From NCBI GenBank assembly GCA_937925695.1, contig CALAMD010000046.1, positions 1 to 29,833 of the forward strand: a DNA stretch of 29,833 nt, given 5' to 3'. A model generated the notes under the pieces. That model was not told the origin of the DNA. It was given only the letters and a program-made list of their open reading frames with translations, and ran no database searches. Source of the DNA: an uncultured Bacillaceae bacterium. GTDB taxonomy: Bacteria > Bacillota > Bacilli > Bacillales > Amphibacillaceae. Below, piece after piece: positions 1-9,101 of the stretch (position 1 is its first letter; every line of letters begins with the position of its first letter). Made by a program: the position numbers and the translations under genes.

Positions 1-506
1 GCAAAACGATGTAATTCCATTAAAAATAAATAGGCTTTGGCTGAGGCTTCGTATGCATCAGATATATTCTCAAGGGAAATATCCTTTAATAAATCAAAAA
101 TTAGTGTGATCGGTTTTTCATTGATATCAAGATAAAAGACATTGCCTAATTCATTTGTAATTGACTCATAAGAACGCATAGCTTCCTCGCCAAACAACGT
201 TAAATGGATAAATTCCCATTCGTTACTAGATTCAGGTAAGTAGTATATATGATTGCTAGGTATATTGACAAAAAATGCATCCCCTTGATTTAAAAGGTAT
301 TTTTTTTGATCAATACATATTTCCCCTCTTCCTTTTAGTGTGTATTGGAAGACGATAATATCTTTTTCACCCCGGGTTAGCCCGTTCCAGCGATAGGATG
401 TACTCGTTTGTTTTTCCCAGCCTAATGTATAGATCCCAACGATCCGATTTTGGTGATTTGCTTTAAAACGAACAGCCGTTGTTCCGTACTGAAAATTAGG
501 TAGCAA
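1..506 (-). CDS. AraC-family transcriptional regulator, N-terminal part (runs off the left edge)
   Basis: The minus strand is open from the TTG at 506 to the window edge, giving about 168 codons with no stop. The protein starts MLPNFQYGTTAVRF and contains FQYTLKGRGEICID and LNQGDAFFVNIPSNH, typical of the cupin-like sugar-binding domain of AraC/XylS regulators. The HTH domain would lie beyond position 1. I chose the TTG because GAGGGG (514-519) sits 7 nt before it; the in-frame ATG at 527 has no ribosome binding site. The gene diverges from melA and shares its 140-bp promoter region, so it probably controls melA, perhaps as a MsmR/RafR-like galactoside sensor. Family fairly certain; ligand inferred. 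Confidence 0.82.
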   Translation of the reverse strand, partial: MLPNFQYGTTAVRFKANHQNRIVGIYTLGWEKQTSTSYRWNGLTRGEKDIIVFQYTLKGRGEICIDQKKYLLNQGDAFFVNIPSNHIYYLPESSNEWEFIHLTLFGEEAMRSYESITNELGNVFYLDINEKPITLIFDLLKDISLENISDAYEASAKAYLFLMELHRF

Positions 507-537
507 TATTTTACCCCTCTTTCTCATTTTTTTACCA

Positions 538-566
538 TTGAAAGCGCTGTGAAATAAAGTTATTCT
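538..566 (+). promoter_or_regulatory. Candidate sigma-A promoter for melA
   Basis: TTGAAA (538-543) and TATTCT (561-566) are separated by 17 bp, about 80 bp before the melA start. The -10 differs from TATAAT at two positions. A further TATATT at 566-571 overlaps. A cre-like site covers the -35 element. Confidence 0.45.
539..552 (+). promoter_or_regulatory. cre-like site (CcpA) in the araC/melA intergenic region
   Basis: TGAAAGCGCTGTGA matches the cre pattern TGNAANCGNWNNCW except at the penultimate position. It overlaps the proposed -35 of melA, which would suit repression by CcpA when a preferred sugar is present. Called by eye. Confidence 0.45.
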
Positions 567-646
567 ATATTATAGCATGTTATTTAATTAAATTTAATAA
601 GCTTAACTAACTAAGCAAAATTTTACTTACTAGAGGAGGAATATTC

Positions 647-1948
647 ATGTCAAAGATCACTTTTCTCGGGGCAGGAAGTACAGTTTTTGCTAAAAATGTC
701 CTTGGAGATTGTATGATGGTCGATGCATTACAAGATTTTGAATTTGCCTTATTTGATATTGACCATGAGCGCTTAAAAGATTCTGAACGCATGTTGAAAA
801 ACATGAAGGAAAATTTAGGTTCAACAGTCAAAATTGTCGCTTATACAGATCGTAAAGAGGCATTACGAGGCGCTAAATATGTCATTAATGCTATCCAAGT
901 TGGTGGTTATAAACCTAGTACGGTCATAGATTTTGAAGTACCTAAAAAATATGGATTACGACAAACGATTGGTGACACTGTAGGGATAGGTGGTATTTTT
1001 AGAAATTTAAGAACGATCCCTGTTATGTTGGATTTTGCTAGAGATATGGAAGAAGTTTGTCCTGATGCATGGTTTTTAAACTATACGAATCCAATGGCTG
1101 TCTTGACTGGCGTTATGCTTCGTTTTACAAATATTAAAACGGTTGGTTTATGCCATAGTGTTCAAATTTGTGCCGATCATTTATTAAGAGACCTTGGCAT
1201 GCCAACAGACAATATTCAGTATAAAATTGCTGGGATCAACCACATGGCATGGTTGTTAGAAATTACTCGAAATGGTGAGGATCTGTATCCAGAAATTAAA
1301 CGTCGGGCCAAAGAAAAACAAAAAACAAAGCACCATGACATGGTTCGTTACGAGTTAATGGATAAGTTTGGATACTATGTCACTGAATCTTCTGAGCATA
1401 ATGCTGAATATCATCCTTACTTTATTAAGAGTAATTATCCAGAGTTAATTGAAAAATACAATATTCCTTTAGATGAATATCCACGTCGTTGTGTCGCACA
1501 AATTGAAGGTTGGAAGAGAATGCGTGAAGACCTTGTTAATAACAAGGAGATTACCCATGAGCGTACAAATGAATATGGTTCCTATATCATTGAAGCAATG
1601 GAAACAAACAAACCATTTAAAATCGGTGGTAATGTATTAAACACAGGTGGGTTAATTAGTAATTTACCAGAGAATGCATGTGTTGAAGTACCTTGTTTAG
1701 TTGATGCGAGTGGTGTGACACCAACATATGTCGGTCCTTTACCAGAACAGTTAGCAGCCCTCAATCGAACAAATATCAACACCCAGTTATTAACGATTGA
1801 AGCAGCTATGACTGGTAAGAAAGAACATATTTATCAAGCAGCTATGCTAGACCCACATACAGCGGCTGAGTTATCGATTGACGATATTGTCGCTTTATGC
1901 GATGATTTAATAGAAGCCCATGGCGATTGGTTGCCAAAGTTTGAATAA
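647..1948 (+). CDS. melA: Alpha-galactosidase, glycoside hydrolase family 4 (MelA-like)
   Basis: This 433-residue cytoplasmic enzyme hydrolyses alpha-galactosides such as melibiose. GH4 enzymes use NAD+ and a divalent metal: C3 is oxidised, the glycoside is eliminated, water adds, and C3 is reduced again. Visible features are the Rossmann motif GAGST at residues 8-12, NYTNPMAVLT near 145-154, the metal-site GLCHS with C169 and H170, and GINH ending at H199. Long stretches, including AIQVGGYKPSTVIDFE and the C-terminal AELS...HGDWLP, closely resemble Bacillus subtilis MelA as I remember it, so I am confident of alpha-galactosidase over other GH4 activities. GAGGAGG precedes the ATG. A divergent AraC-type gene is upstream and a GH43 gene lies 151 bp downstream. 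Confidence 0.92.
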   Translation: MSKITFLGAGSTVFAKNVLGDCMMVDALQDFEFALFDIDHERLKDSERMLKNMKENLGSTVKIVAYTDRKEALRGAKYVINAIQVGGYKPSTVIDFEVPKKYGLRQTIGDTVGIGGIFRNLRTIPVMLDFARDMEEVCPDAWFLNYTNPMAVLTGVMLRFTNIKTVGLCHSVQICADHLLRDLGMPTDNIQYKIAGINHMAWLLEITRNGEDLYPEIKRRAKEKQKTKHHDMVRYELMDKFGYYVTESSEHNAEYHPYFIKSNYPELIEKYNIPLDEYPRRCVAQIEGWKRMREDLVNNKEITHERTNEYGSYIIEAMETNKPFKIGGNVLNTGGLISNLPENACVEVPCLVDASGVTPTYVGPLPEQLAALNRTNINTQLLTIEAAMTGKKEHIYQAAMLDPHTAAELSIDDIVALCDDLIEAHGDWLPKFE

Positions 1949-2099
1949 TTATATGATCAGGAAATAACATAACATGATGATATGATTGGTGGGATAACCT
2001 TAGACTTCCTATCTATCAATATATCAATCTTTTTCAAAGTTAATTTGCAGAATTATTTTATTACATCATATATTCATCATTGAAAAGGAGAGAATTACA

Positions 2100-3512
2100 A
2101 TGCAATTACAACAAGGTGTCAATCCATACTTACCGTCATGGGAGTACATACCTGATGGAGAACCATATGTATTTAATGATAGAGTCTATGTTTATGGTTC
2201 CCACGATCGTTTTAATGGACATGTATATTGTCTAAATGATTATGTTTGCTGGTCAGCTCCAGTCGATGATCTTGGCAACTGGCGTTATGAAGGCGTTATT
2301 TACAAGAAAACCGACGATCCGCTGAATCCGGATGGAAGTATGTGTCTCTATGCTCCAGACGTAACAGTTGGACCAGATGGAAGGTATTATTTGTACTATG
2401 TGTTAGATAAAGTGTCCGTAGTTTCGGTAGCGGTTTCTGACACACCAGCCGGGAAATATGAGTTCTATGGCTATGTTAAATATGAGGATGGCACGCGTCT
2501 TGGTGAAAGAGAAGGCGACCAACCACAATTTGACCCGGGTGTTTTGACCGAAGGAGATAAAACTTATCTATACACTGGTTTCTGTGCTGTTGGCGATAAG
2601 TCTAGAAAAGGAGCCATGGCTACTGTTTTAGGTCCAGATATGCTGACAATCATTGAAGAGCCTGTCTTTGTTTTACCAAGTGAGCCTTATGCTAAGGGGA
2701 CAGGTTTTGAAGGTCATGAATTTTTTGAAGCCCCTTCCATTAGAAAAGTAGGGGATATGTATTATCTCATCTATTCTTCTGTTGTCATGCATGAACTTTG
2801 CTATGCAGTAAGTAAGTATCCAACAAAAGGCTTTGAATACAAAGGTGTGATCGTAAGTAATAACGATCTTCACATTGATACTTATAAGCCAGCAGATAAA
2901 CCGATGTATTATGGCGGTAACAACCATGGAAGTATTGTCCAGATTAAGGATAAATGGTACATTTTCTACCATAGACATACAAATGGTTCAAACTTCTCCC
3001 GTCAAGGTTGTATGGAAGAAATTGAAGTGTTAAGTGATGGAACAATTCCACAAGTCGAAATGACTTCATGTGGTCCAAACGGTGGTCCATTAGTTGGACG
3101 TGGCGAGTATCCAGCATATATTGCTTGTAATCTATTTACGAAAGAAGAGCAAATGTATACAGGCGATTTATGGATGGATAGTCAATTCCCTAAGATTACC
3201 CAAGATGGAAAAGACGGCGATGAAGAACTAGGTTATATTGCCAATATGACTGATTCAGCTACAGCTGGATTCAAGTATTTTGATTGTAAAGATGTAAAGA
3301 AAGTGAAAATTAAAGTTAGAGGATATTGTAATGGTGCCTTTGAAGTGAAAACTTCATGGGATGGCGAAGCACTTGCTAGAATTCCAGTTAGATTTACTAA
3401 CGTATGGACAGAGTATTCTGCAGACATCGATCTTCCAGATGGTGTACATGCATTGTACTTTACCTATACTGGTCCTGGTAGAGCTAGCCTTGCATCATTT
3501 ACATTAGAATAA
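2100..3512 (+). CDS. GH43 glycosidase with C-terminal beta-sandwich (CBM6-like) domain, probable alpha-L-arabinofuranosidase or beta-xylosidase
   Basis: The protein has 470 residues. Residues 1 to about 340 form a GH43 five-bladed beta-propeller: likely catalytic base D19 in PDGEPYVF, pKa-modulating D145 in QFDPGVL, and catalytic acid E210 in FFEAPSIRKVGDMYYLIYSS. Residues from about 345 look like a CBM6-type beta-sandwich (FKYFDC..KKVKIKVRG, ending in GRASLASFTLE). There is no signal peptide, so it acts in the cytoplasm, where the extra domain may help dimerisation or substrate binding instead of anchoring to polymer. Exact specificity cannot be read from sequence; arabinofuranosidase is likely between alpha- and beta-galactosidase genes, suggesting arabinogalactan or galactoside side chains. 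AAAGGAG lies 9 nt before the ATG. Confidence 0.85.
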   Translation: MQLQQGVNPYLPSWEYIPDGEPYVFNDRVYVYGSHDRFNGHVYCLNDYVCWSAPVDDLGNWRYEGVIYKKTDDPLNPDGSMCLYAPDVTVGPDGRYYLYYVLDKVSVVSVAVSDTPAGKYEFYGYVKYEDGTRLGEREGDQPQFDPGVLTEGDKTYLYTGFCAVGDKSRKGAMATVLGPDMLTIIEEPVFVLPSEPYAKGTGFEGHEFFEAPSIRKVGDMYYLIYSSVVMHELCYAVSKYPTKGFEYKGVIVSNNDLHIDTYKPADKPMYYGGNNHGSIVQIKDKWYIFYHRHTNGSNFSRQGCMEEIEVLSDGTIPQVEMTSCGPNGGPLVGRGEYPAYIACNLFTKEEQMYTGDLWMDSQFPKITQDGKDGDEELGYIANMTDSATAGFKYFDCKDVKKVKIKVRGYCNGAFEVKTSWDGEALARIPVRFTNVWTEYSADIDLPDGVHALYFTYTGPGRASLASFTLE

Positions 3513-3531
3513 GAGATAATTTAGCCAATAA

Positions 3532-3579
3532 AAGTACTCACATGAACTACAACACATGCCTGTATTCATGTGAGTACTT
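3532..3579 (+). terminator. Hairpin after the GH43 gene, probable terminator
   Basis: A perfect 15-bp stem (3532-3546 with 3565-3579) encloses an 18-nt loop, 20 nt after the GH43 stop. The following run TTTCGTATTT is only moderately T-rich, so termination may be incomplete. Confidence 0.6.
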
Positions 3580-3703
3580 TCGTATTTACATGCCCACAAA
3601 ATCGCCTATTTACATACCATGTTTTATGAAAAAAGCTAGGGATGACCTATTCACCCTAATTGAGGGGTTACTTTCATAGAATTAAATTTAGTATTCGTTT
3701 GGG

Positions 3704-3717
3704 ATCATAGATGTAAC
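3704..3717 (+). promoter_or_regulatory. Shared 14-bp motif upstream of the GH2 gene
   Basis: ATCATAGATGTAAC recurs with one change at 7036-7049, before the next operon. Here it lies 100 bp before the GH2 start, with GTTAC in the opposite sense at 3667-3671. The remote position suits an activator such as an AraC protein. The 305-bp gap 3513-3817 also contains the hairpin at 3532-3579 and a cre-like site at 3740-3753; I saw no coding sequence in it. Confidence 0.4.
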
Positions 3718-3739
3718 ACTTTTTCATCAACTTAAATTT

Positions 3740-3753
3740 TGGTAGCGCTTACG
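3740..3753 (+). promoter_or_regulatory. cre-like site upstream of the GH2 beta-galactosidase
   Basis: TGGTAGCGCTTACG has the GCGCTT core of cre but two departures from the pattern. It is 64 bp before the GH2 start. A weak candidate. Confidence 0.3.
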
Positions 3754-3817
3754 ATGTCGGGTTGTCATGTGACGATTGACATTGATCAGCTAAGAGATTT
3801 TCAGGAGGTTATTTTTA

Positions 3818-6800
3818 ATGAGAAAACTAAAAAAATATCAATACACACCGCCCAAAAACGGCTTCCCGGAGTGGAATAATAATCCAGAGATTTTCGCATT
3901 AAATCGGATGGAAGCTCATGCGACCTTAATGCCATATGAAACAGTAGAAGAAGCCCTTAAGGGTGATCGTACAGCTTCAAGTTTTTACCAATCCCTAAAT
4001 GGCACATGGAAATTTGCTTTTTCCGAAACACCTGATCAACGTATTCGTGATTTCTATAAAATAGATTATGATTGTCGTGATTGGGATGAAATTAAGGTAC
4101 CATCCCATTGGCAATTACAAGGATATGATTATCCCCACTATACGAATGTTCGTTATCCATGGGATGAAAGAGAAAATATTAAACCACCCTTTGCACCAAC
4201 GAAATATAATCCTGTTGGACAATATGTTCGAACATTTACGCTGAAAGATTCTTGGCAAGATCAACCTGTTTACATAAGTTTTCAAGGTGTTGAATCAGCC
4301 TTTTATGTGTGGGTAAATGGTGATTTTGTCGGCTATAGTGAAGATACATTTACCGCAGCTGAATTTGACATTACCCCATATCTTGTGGAAGGCGAAAATA
4401 AGGTAGCTGTTGAAGTATATCGCTGGTGTGATGCAAGTTGGTTAGAAGACCAAGACTTTTGGCGAATGAGTGGTATCTTTCGTGATGTTTATTTATATTC
4501 AACCCCACCTGTTCATGTATATGATTTCTTTGTAACGACAGATTTAGATGAAAAATATCAAGATGCAACATTACAAATCAAGGCTAAAGTCACCAATTAT
4601 TATGAAGAAAATGTAGGATCCGTATCATTTCAAGCTATGCTATATGATCAAAACCATAACGAGGTGTTAGTGAAACCGATCGAAGCACAAGTTGATATTA
4701 ATGATAAAAAGATGGTACAACTTGATGTGTCTACCTTAGTTGAAAATCCGTTAAAATGGAGTGCTGAGCATCCAAATCTATACACCCTCGTCATTAGCCT
4801 GCTAGATGATCAAGGAAATTTAGTAGAGACAGAAAGTTGTAAAGTTGGCTTTCGTAAATTTGAGATCAAAGATGGACTCATGATGATCAATGGCAAACGA
4901 ATTGTCTTTAAAGGGGTAAATCGCCATGAGTTTACTGCTGAAAAAGGTAGAGCGGTTGATTATGAAGATATGGTGGCTGACATCAAGTTAATGAAAAAAT
5001 TCAATATCAACGCTGTGAGAACATCTCACTATCCAAATCACCCATTATGGTACGAGTTATGTGATGAATACGGACTGTATGTCATCGATGAAGTGAATTT
5101 AGAAACCCATGGTACGTGGAGGTATGGTCAAAAGGAAGAAGAAGATACGATTCCGGGAAGTAAACCTGAATGGACAGCAAATGTACTAGATCGCTGTAAT
5201 TCAATGTTCCAACGGGATAAAAACCATCCATCAATTGTCATTTGGTCCTTAGGAAATGAATCGTTTGGTGGCGATAATTTTCTAAAAATGCATCGCTTTT
5301 TCAAAGAAAATGACCCTACTCGACTCGTACATTATGAAGGTGTTACCCATTATCGGGCCTCAGATGCAGCTACAGATATCGAAACAACGATGTATACGAA
5401 ACCACATTATGTGGAGATGTATGCGATCCAAGCAGAACATGCAGAAGAGCCGATGAAACCATATATTCTATGTGAATATAGTCATGCGATGGGCAATTCA
5501 AATGGAAATCTTTATAAGTACACGGAACTTTTTGATAAATATCCGATTCTTCAAGGTGGTTTTATTTGGGATTGGAAAGATCAAGCATTGTTATCAAAAA
5601 CAGAAGATGGTACTGAGTATTTGGCATATGGTGGGGCCTTTGGTGAATCACCCCACGATGGCAATTTTAGTTGTGTTGGTCTCATATTCGCCGACGGACG
5701 CATAGCACCAAAATTATTCGAAGTCAAAAAGTGCTATCAAAATGTTGAGTTTGCAGCAGTTAATGTACTAGAAGGGATTATTGAAATAAAGAATAAGTTT
5801 TTATTTACGAATGTAAGTGACTATCAATTAAACTGGACGATTACTGAGAATGGCGCGGTCGTTGATCAAGGATCAAGTATAGTTGATGTTGCCCCCCTAT
5901 CGACGAAGCAGGTGACACTAGATATCTCATTGCCAGAACCAAAAATGAATGCCGAGTATATTCTAACCGTTAGTTTAACAGAAAAACAAGATAGACGATG
6001 GGCCAATCAGGGGCATGAGATTGCTTTTGAACAATTTGTCTTACCTGTTGCAGCTGTTAAACAAGAAGAAATAACGAAAGTACGTACTCCAATGACCGTT
6101 GATGATCAAGATGATCAGCTAACAATTACTGGGAAAGATTATCATATTGCCTTTGATAAACAAACTGGAAACTTAGTATCATATGAGTATTCTGGCGTTG
6201 AACTAATTAATGACGCACCACGACCTCATTTTTGGCGGGCAACGATTGATAATGATCGGGGAAATAAACTTGATCAGCGCAGTGCTACTTGGCGTCAAGC
6301 AAGTAAACAACGGGAACTGAAGGCTTTTTCATACGAAGTTGATGATCAATCCGTATTGGTTAAAGTGCTTTACCAAATACCAACGACAAATACATCTTTA
6401 TGTCAGATTGAATATGTAGTAGAACATGATGGTTCCGTTCAGGTTACCCAACAACTTACACCTGGTGATAACTTACCGGAAATTCCTGAAGTAGGGATGC
6501 TCTTGTCCATGAAAAGTTCATTTTATAACATTTCATGGTATGGAAGAGGACCCCATGAAAATTATTGGGATCGTAAAAAAGGTGCCAAAATTGGTGTCTA
6601 TGAGGGTACAGTGCAAGGTCAATATGTCCCCTATTCACGACCTCAAGAATGTGGGAATAAAACAGATGTTAGGTGGTTTAGGATTACGAATGATGATGGC
6701 ATCGGCTTGGAGATTATCGGTGAACCAGTCATTGAAGTGAATGCTTTACCATATACGCCTTTTGAGTTAGAAAAATATGATTATCCACATCAATTACCGA

Positions 6801-6955
6801 ATAGCGAACGATCTGTTATACGGATCAATTATAAGCAAATGGGTGTTGGTGGTGACGATAGTTGGGGTGCTAAAGTCCATCCTGAATATACGCTGTTTGC
6901 TAATCGATTCTACAGTTACTCATTTAAGCTTAAAGGTATTAATCAAGTTCAATAG
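3818..6955 (+). CDS. lacZ: Beta-galactosidase, glycoside hydrolase family 2 (LacZ type)
   Basis: This is a full-length LacZ-type enzyme (1045 residues; E. coli LacZ has about 1024) that cleaves terminal beta-galactosides, releasing galactose, in the cytoplasm. In order it has a sugar-binding jelly-roll (about 50-230, with LNGTWKFAFSE and VPSHWQLQGYDYPHYTN), Ig-like domain, TIM barrel (about 350-630), second Ig-like domain, and a C-terminal beta-galactosidase small-chain domain (about 770-1035, with WYGRGPHENYWDRK). The acid/base is E481 in WSLGNESFGG and the nucleophile is E553 in LCEYSHAMGNSNG. AGGAGG lies 9 nt before the ATG; there is no signal peptide. A partial terminator before it and its own upstream motif suggest it can be transcribed separately from the GH43 gene. 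Confidence 0.95.
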   Translation: MRKLKKYQYTPPKNGFPEWNNNPEIFALNRMEAHATLMPYETVEEALKGDRTASSFYQSLNGTWKFAFSETPDQRIRDFYKIDYDCRDWDEIKVPSHWQLQGYDYPHYTNVRYPWDERENIKPPFAPTKYNPVGQYVRTFTLKDSWQDQPVYISFQGVESAFYVWVNGDFVGYSEDTFTAAEFDITPYLVEGENKVAVEVYRWCDASWLEDQDFWRMSGIFRDVYLYSTPPVHVYDFFVTTDLDEKYQDATLQIKAKVTNYYEENVGSVSFQAMLYDQNHNEVLVKPIEAQVDINDKKMVQLDVSTLVENPLKWSAEHPNLYTLVISLLDDQGNLVETESCKVGFRKFEIKDGLMMINGKRIVFKGVNRHEFTAEKGRAVDYEDMVADIKLMKKFNINAVRTSHYPNHPLWYELCDEYGLYVIDEVNLETHGTWRYGQKEEEDTIPGSKPEWTANVLDRCNSMFQRDKNHPSIVIWSLGNESFGGDNFLKMHRFFKENDPTRLVHYEGVTHYRASDAATDIETTMYTKPHYVEMYAIQAEHAEEPMKPYILCEYSHAMGNSNGNLYKYTELFDKYPILQGGFIWDWKDQALLSKTEDGTEYLAYGGAFGESPHDGNFSCVGLIFADGRIAPKLFEVKKCYQNVEFAAVNVLEGIIEIKNKFLFTNVSDYQLNWTITENGAVVDQGSSIVDVAPLSTKQVTLDISLPEPKMNAEYILTVSLTEKQDRRWANQGHEIAFEQFVLPVAAVKQEEITKVRTPMTVDDQDDQLTITGKDYHIAFDKQTGNLVSYEYSGVELINDAPRPHFWRATIDNDRGNKLDQRSATWRQASKQRELKAFSYEVDDQSVLVKVLYQIPTTNTSLCQIEYVVEHDGSVQVTQQLTPGDNLPEIPEVGMLLSMKSSFYNISWYGRGPHENYWDRKKGAKIGVYEGTVQGQYVPYSRPQECGNKTDVRWFRITNDDGIGLEIIGEPVIEVNALPYTPFELEKYDYPHQLPNSERSVIRINYKQMGVGGDDSWGAKVHPEYTLFANRFYSYSFKLKGINQVQ

Positions 6956-6964
6956 TAGATATAA

Positions 6965-6998
6965 GCGAGCTTCATTCTCAAAGAGGATGTAAGCTCGC
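6965..6998 (+). terminator. Terminator after the GH2 gene
   Basis: GCGAGCTT (6965-6972) pairs with AAGCTCGC (6991-6998), and the inside continues as CATTCTC with GAGGATG (one G-U pair, one bulged base). It begins 10 nt after the GH2 stop. The tail GTTGCTT is short in T. Confidence 0.65.
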
Positions 6999-7035
6999 GT
7001 TGCTTAAATCATATTTCATCTTCATGGATCCCTTA

Positions 7036-7068
7036 ATCATAGAAGTAACCGATTTGCCATATTGTTAC
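7036..7068 (+). promoter_or_regulatory. Candidate AraC-type operator before the isomerase/dehydrogenase operon
   Basis: ATCATAGAAGTAAC (7036-7049) nearly repeats the motif before the GH2 gene. It runs into GTAACCGAT (7045-7053), which is also found at 11181-11189 before the second GH4 gene. In both of those places GTTAC follows in the opposite sense (7064-7068 here). It lies 107-140 bp before the first gene. Regulator identity is inferred. Confidence 0.4.
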
Positions 7069-7175
7069 ATAAAGGGACAAGAATAAAATGAATAGACAAC
7101 CTTAACAGCTTGATGATACAATTTTGTTAATGAACATTTGAAATGATTTGAATATTGGATAAGGAAGGTCATATG

Positions 7176-7931
7176 ATGGATAAGGTAGCGTTGCAATTAT
7201 ACTCTCTTAAGGACGCCATGGCATCAGATCTCATCAAGACGATCAAAAAAGTTGCCCAAATAGGTTATACAGCTGTTCAGTTTGCTGGATTTAACGATAT
7301 TGCAGCGAAAGAGGTAAAAGATACGTTGCGTAGCTTGGGTTTAAAACCTGCAGGTGCTCATGTGTCAATTGATTATTTACGTGATCAATTGGATGACGTG
7401 TTGATTTATCATGACATGATTGAGAACGATTACATCATTGTGCCATGGATACCAGAAACGATGCGTTCAACTGTTGATGATTATTTAAGAACAGCTGAAT
7501 TACTTGATAAGATCGGCCACCACCTTCATTTAAGAGGTTTTAAGCTTGGTTATCATAATCATGATTTTGAATTCACAACCTTTGGTGATAAAACTGGTTT
7601 AGAAATTATTTTAGATCATACGGATCCAACCCATTTACACCTTGAACTGGATTGTTATTGGGGTGCCTATAAAAAGATGGATCCTCTTGCATTCATTGAT
7701 CGATATGCTGATCGTTGTTTGTCATTACATATTAAAGATCTAAAAGAAGGCGATGGATCTTCAGCCATTTCTACTGAACTTGGGCGGGGCATATTACCTT
7801 TAAAGGATTATGTGGAAAAAGGAAAGGAAGTAAATGTACGTTGGTTAGTCGTAGAACAAGAGCACTTTGAACAGGATCCATTTACAAGCGCTGAGGATAA
7901 TTTACAAGTCATGAAAAAGTTAATGAGCTAA
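7176..7931 (+). CDS. Sugar phosphate isomerase/epimerase family protein (xylose isomerase-like TIM barrel)
   Basis: This 251-residue protein belongs to the AP-endonuclease-2/xylose-isomerase-like TIM barrels, which bind a divalent metal and isomerise, epimerise or dehydrate sugars or keto-sugars. Signature segments are VALQLYSLKD at the N-terminus, GYHNHDFEF (about 125-133), LELDCYWG (about 156-163), LSLHIKDLK (about 182-190) and VVEQEHFEQDP near the end; their E, D and H residues are the expected metal ligands. I start at the second of two adjacent ATGs, 7 nt after AAGGAAGG; the longest frame starts at a TTG at 7155 with no ribosome binding site. It is the first gene of an operon with a dehydrogenase and a second TIM barrel, like YcjR/YcjS- or inositol-type clusters. 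Substrate unknown. Confidence 0.8.
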   Translation: MDKVALQLYSLKDAMASDLIKTIKKVAQIGYTAVQFAGFNDIAAKEVKDTLRSLGLKPAGAHVSIDYLRDQLDDVLIYHDMIENDYIIVPWIPETMRSTVDDYLRTAELLDKIGHHLHLRGFKLGYHNHDFEFTTFGDKTGLEIILDHTDPTHLHLELDCYWGAYKKMDPLAFIDRYADRCLSLHIKDLKEGDGSSAISTELGRGILPLKDYVEKGKEVNVRWLVVEQEHFEQDPFTSAEDNLQVMKKLMS

Positions 7932-8010
7932 CCCATCTTAGTAATTCAATGTTTATAACCGGATGTTAACCACTCTGGTAAATATAATCAATGTAGAGGA
8001 GTTGAGGACG

Positions 8011-9045
8011 ATGTCGAAGTTAAAAGTAGCTGTTATTGGGTGTGGAAGTATTGCTAAACACCGACATTTACCCGAGTTTGCAGCCAACAATCACGTTGAG
8101 ATCGTCGCTGTCTGTGATATTGTTGAAGAGCGGGCCCAGGCAACAGCTGACCAGTATGATGCCAAAGCATATACCAACTATAAAGACGTGATTGCTGATG
8201 AACAGATTGATGTTGTAAGTGTTTGCTTACCGAATTACCTTCATGCACCCGTATCAATAGCTGCCTTACGTGCTGGAAAACATGTGCTATGTGAAAAGCC
8301 AATGGCAACATCTCGCCAAGAAGCAGAACAAATGATTGAAGCCGCAAATAAGAGCGGGAAAAAATTAATGATTGCCCATAATCAGCGTTTTGTATCCTCC
8401 CATCAAAAGGCAAGGGCACTGATAGAAAGTGGCGAGCTCGGTAAAATATATAGTTTCAGAACAGCCTTTGGTCATGATGGACCTGAAAGTTGGAGTATTG
8501 ATGGCCGAGATAGTTGGTTCTTCAATAAACAAGAAGCCTTTATTGGCGCAATGGGTGATTTAGGCGTTCATAAAACAGATCTAATTCGTTACTTACTCGG
8601 TGAAGAAATCACCGAAGTGGCTGGGTTTGTAGAGACAAGTGCCAAAGGGGACACCGATGTTGATGATAATGCAGTATGTATTTTAAAAACCAAGTCAGGT
8701 ATCATCGGTACATTAGCCGCTAGTTGGTCATATAACGCTGGACAAGATAACTCTACAGTCATTTATGGTGAAAAAGCTACTCTCCGACTAGAAGATGATC
8801 CTCAATACTCATTAATCGTCCAATACACGAATGGTGAAGTTGTCAACTATGAATTGGATGCTATCCAAACGAATGAAGAAGGCGGTCAAACAACATCCCA
8901 TGTCATTGATCACTTCGTTCAGGCAATTTTGAATAATACGGAAGTACCAATTACAGGTGAAGAAGGATTGAAGTCTTTAGCTGTAGTGTTAGCCGCTTTA
9001 GAATCTCATCGACATAAAACAATTGTCAATATTGAATCCAAATGA
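8011..9045 (+). CDS. Gfo/Idh/MocA-family NAD(P)-dependent sugar dehydrogenase
   Basis: The protein has 344 residues. An N-terminal Rossmann domain has VIGCGSIAKHRHLP at 8-21 and the family motif EKP at 95-97, with catalytic Lys96. A C-terminal alpha/beta domain has GDLGVHKTD, giving D183 and H187 for substrate binding and proton transfer. Such enzymes oxidise or reduce a sugar hydroxyl (inositol 2-, glucoside 3- or glucose 1-dehydrogenases). The start is the ATG after GAGGAGTTGAGGACG; the longest frame would add 16 residues from 7963 lacking a ribosome binding site. It sits between two TIM-barrel isomerases, with 79 bp before and 56 bp after, so an oxidation-rearrangement sequence is likely. 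The exact substrate and oxidised carbon cannot be told from sequence. Confidence 0.88.
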   Translation: MSKLKVAVIGCGSIAKHRHLPEFAANNHVEIVAVCDIVEERAQATADQYDAKAYTNYKDVIADEQIDVVSVCLPNYLHAPVSIAALRAGKHVLCEKPMATSRQEAEQMIEAANKSGKKLMIAHNQRFVSSHQKARALIESGELGKIYSFRTAFGHDGPESWSIDGRDSWFFNKQEAFIGAMGDLGVHKTDLIRYLLGEEITEVAGFVETSAKGDTDVDDNAVCILKTKSGIIGTLAASWSYNAGQDNSTVIYGEKATLRLEDDPQYSLIVQYTNGEVVNYELDAIQTNEEGGQTTSHVIDHFVQAILNNTEVPITGEEGLKSLAVVLAALESHRHKTIVNIESK

Positions 9046-9101
9046 AGCTGTCAGCTTAGGCGATTCAAATCGCCTCAAAATAAATAATAGGGGGATATTC
9101 A

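Noticed and set aside
1974..2080. Inverted repeat ATGATGATATGAT / ATCATAT..CATCAT between melA and the GH43 gene
   Set aside because: The arms are low-complexity AT repeats about 80 bp apart with a 3-base interruption, which can arise by chance.
8054..8419. 121-codon open frame on the minus strand inside the first Gfo/Idh gene
   Set aside because: It overlaps the conserved nucleotide-binding part of a real gene, and its Gln/Leu/His-rich product looks like nothing known.
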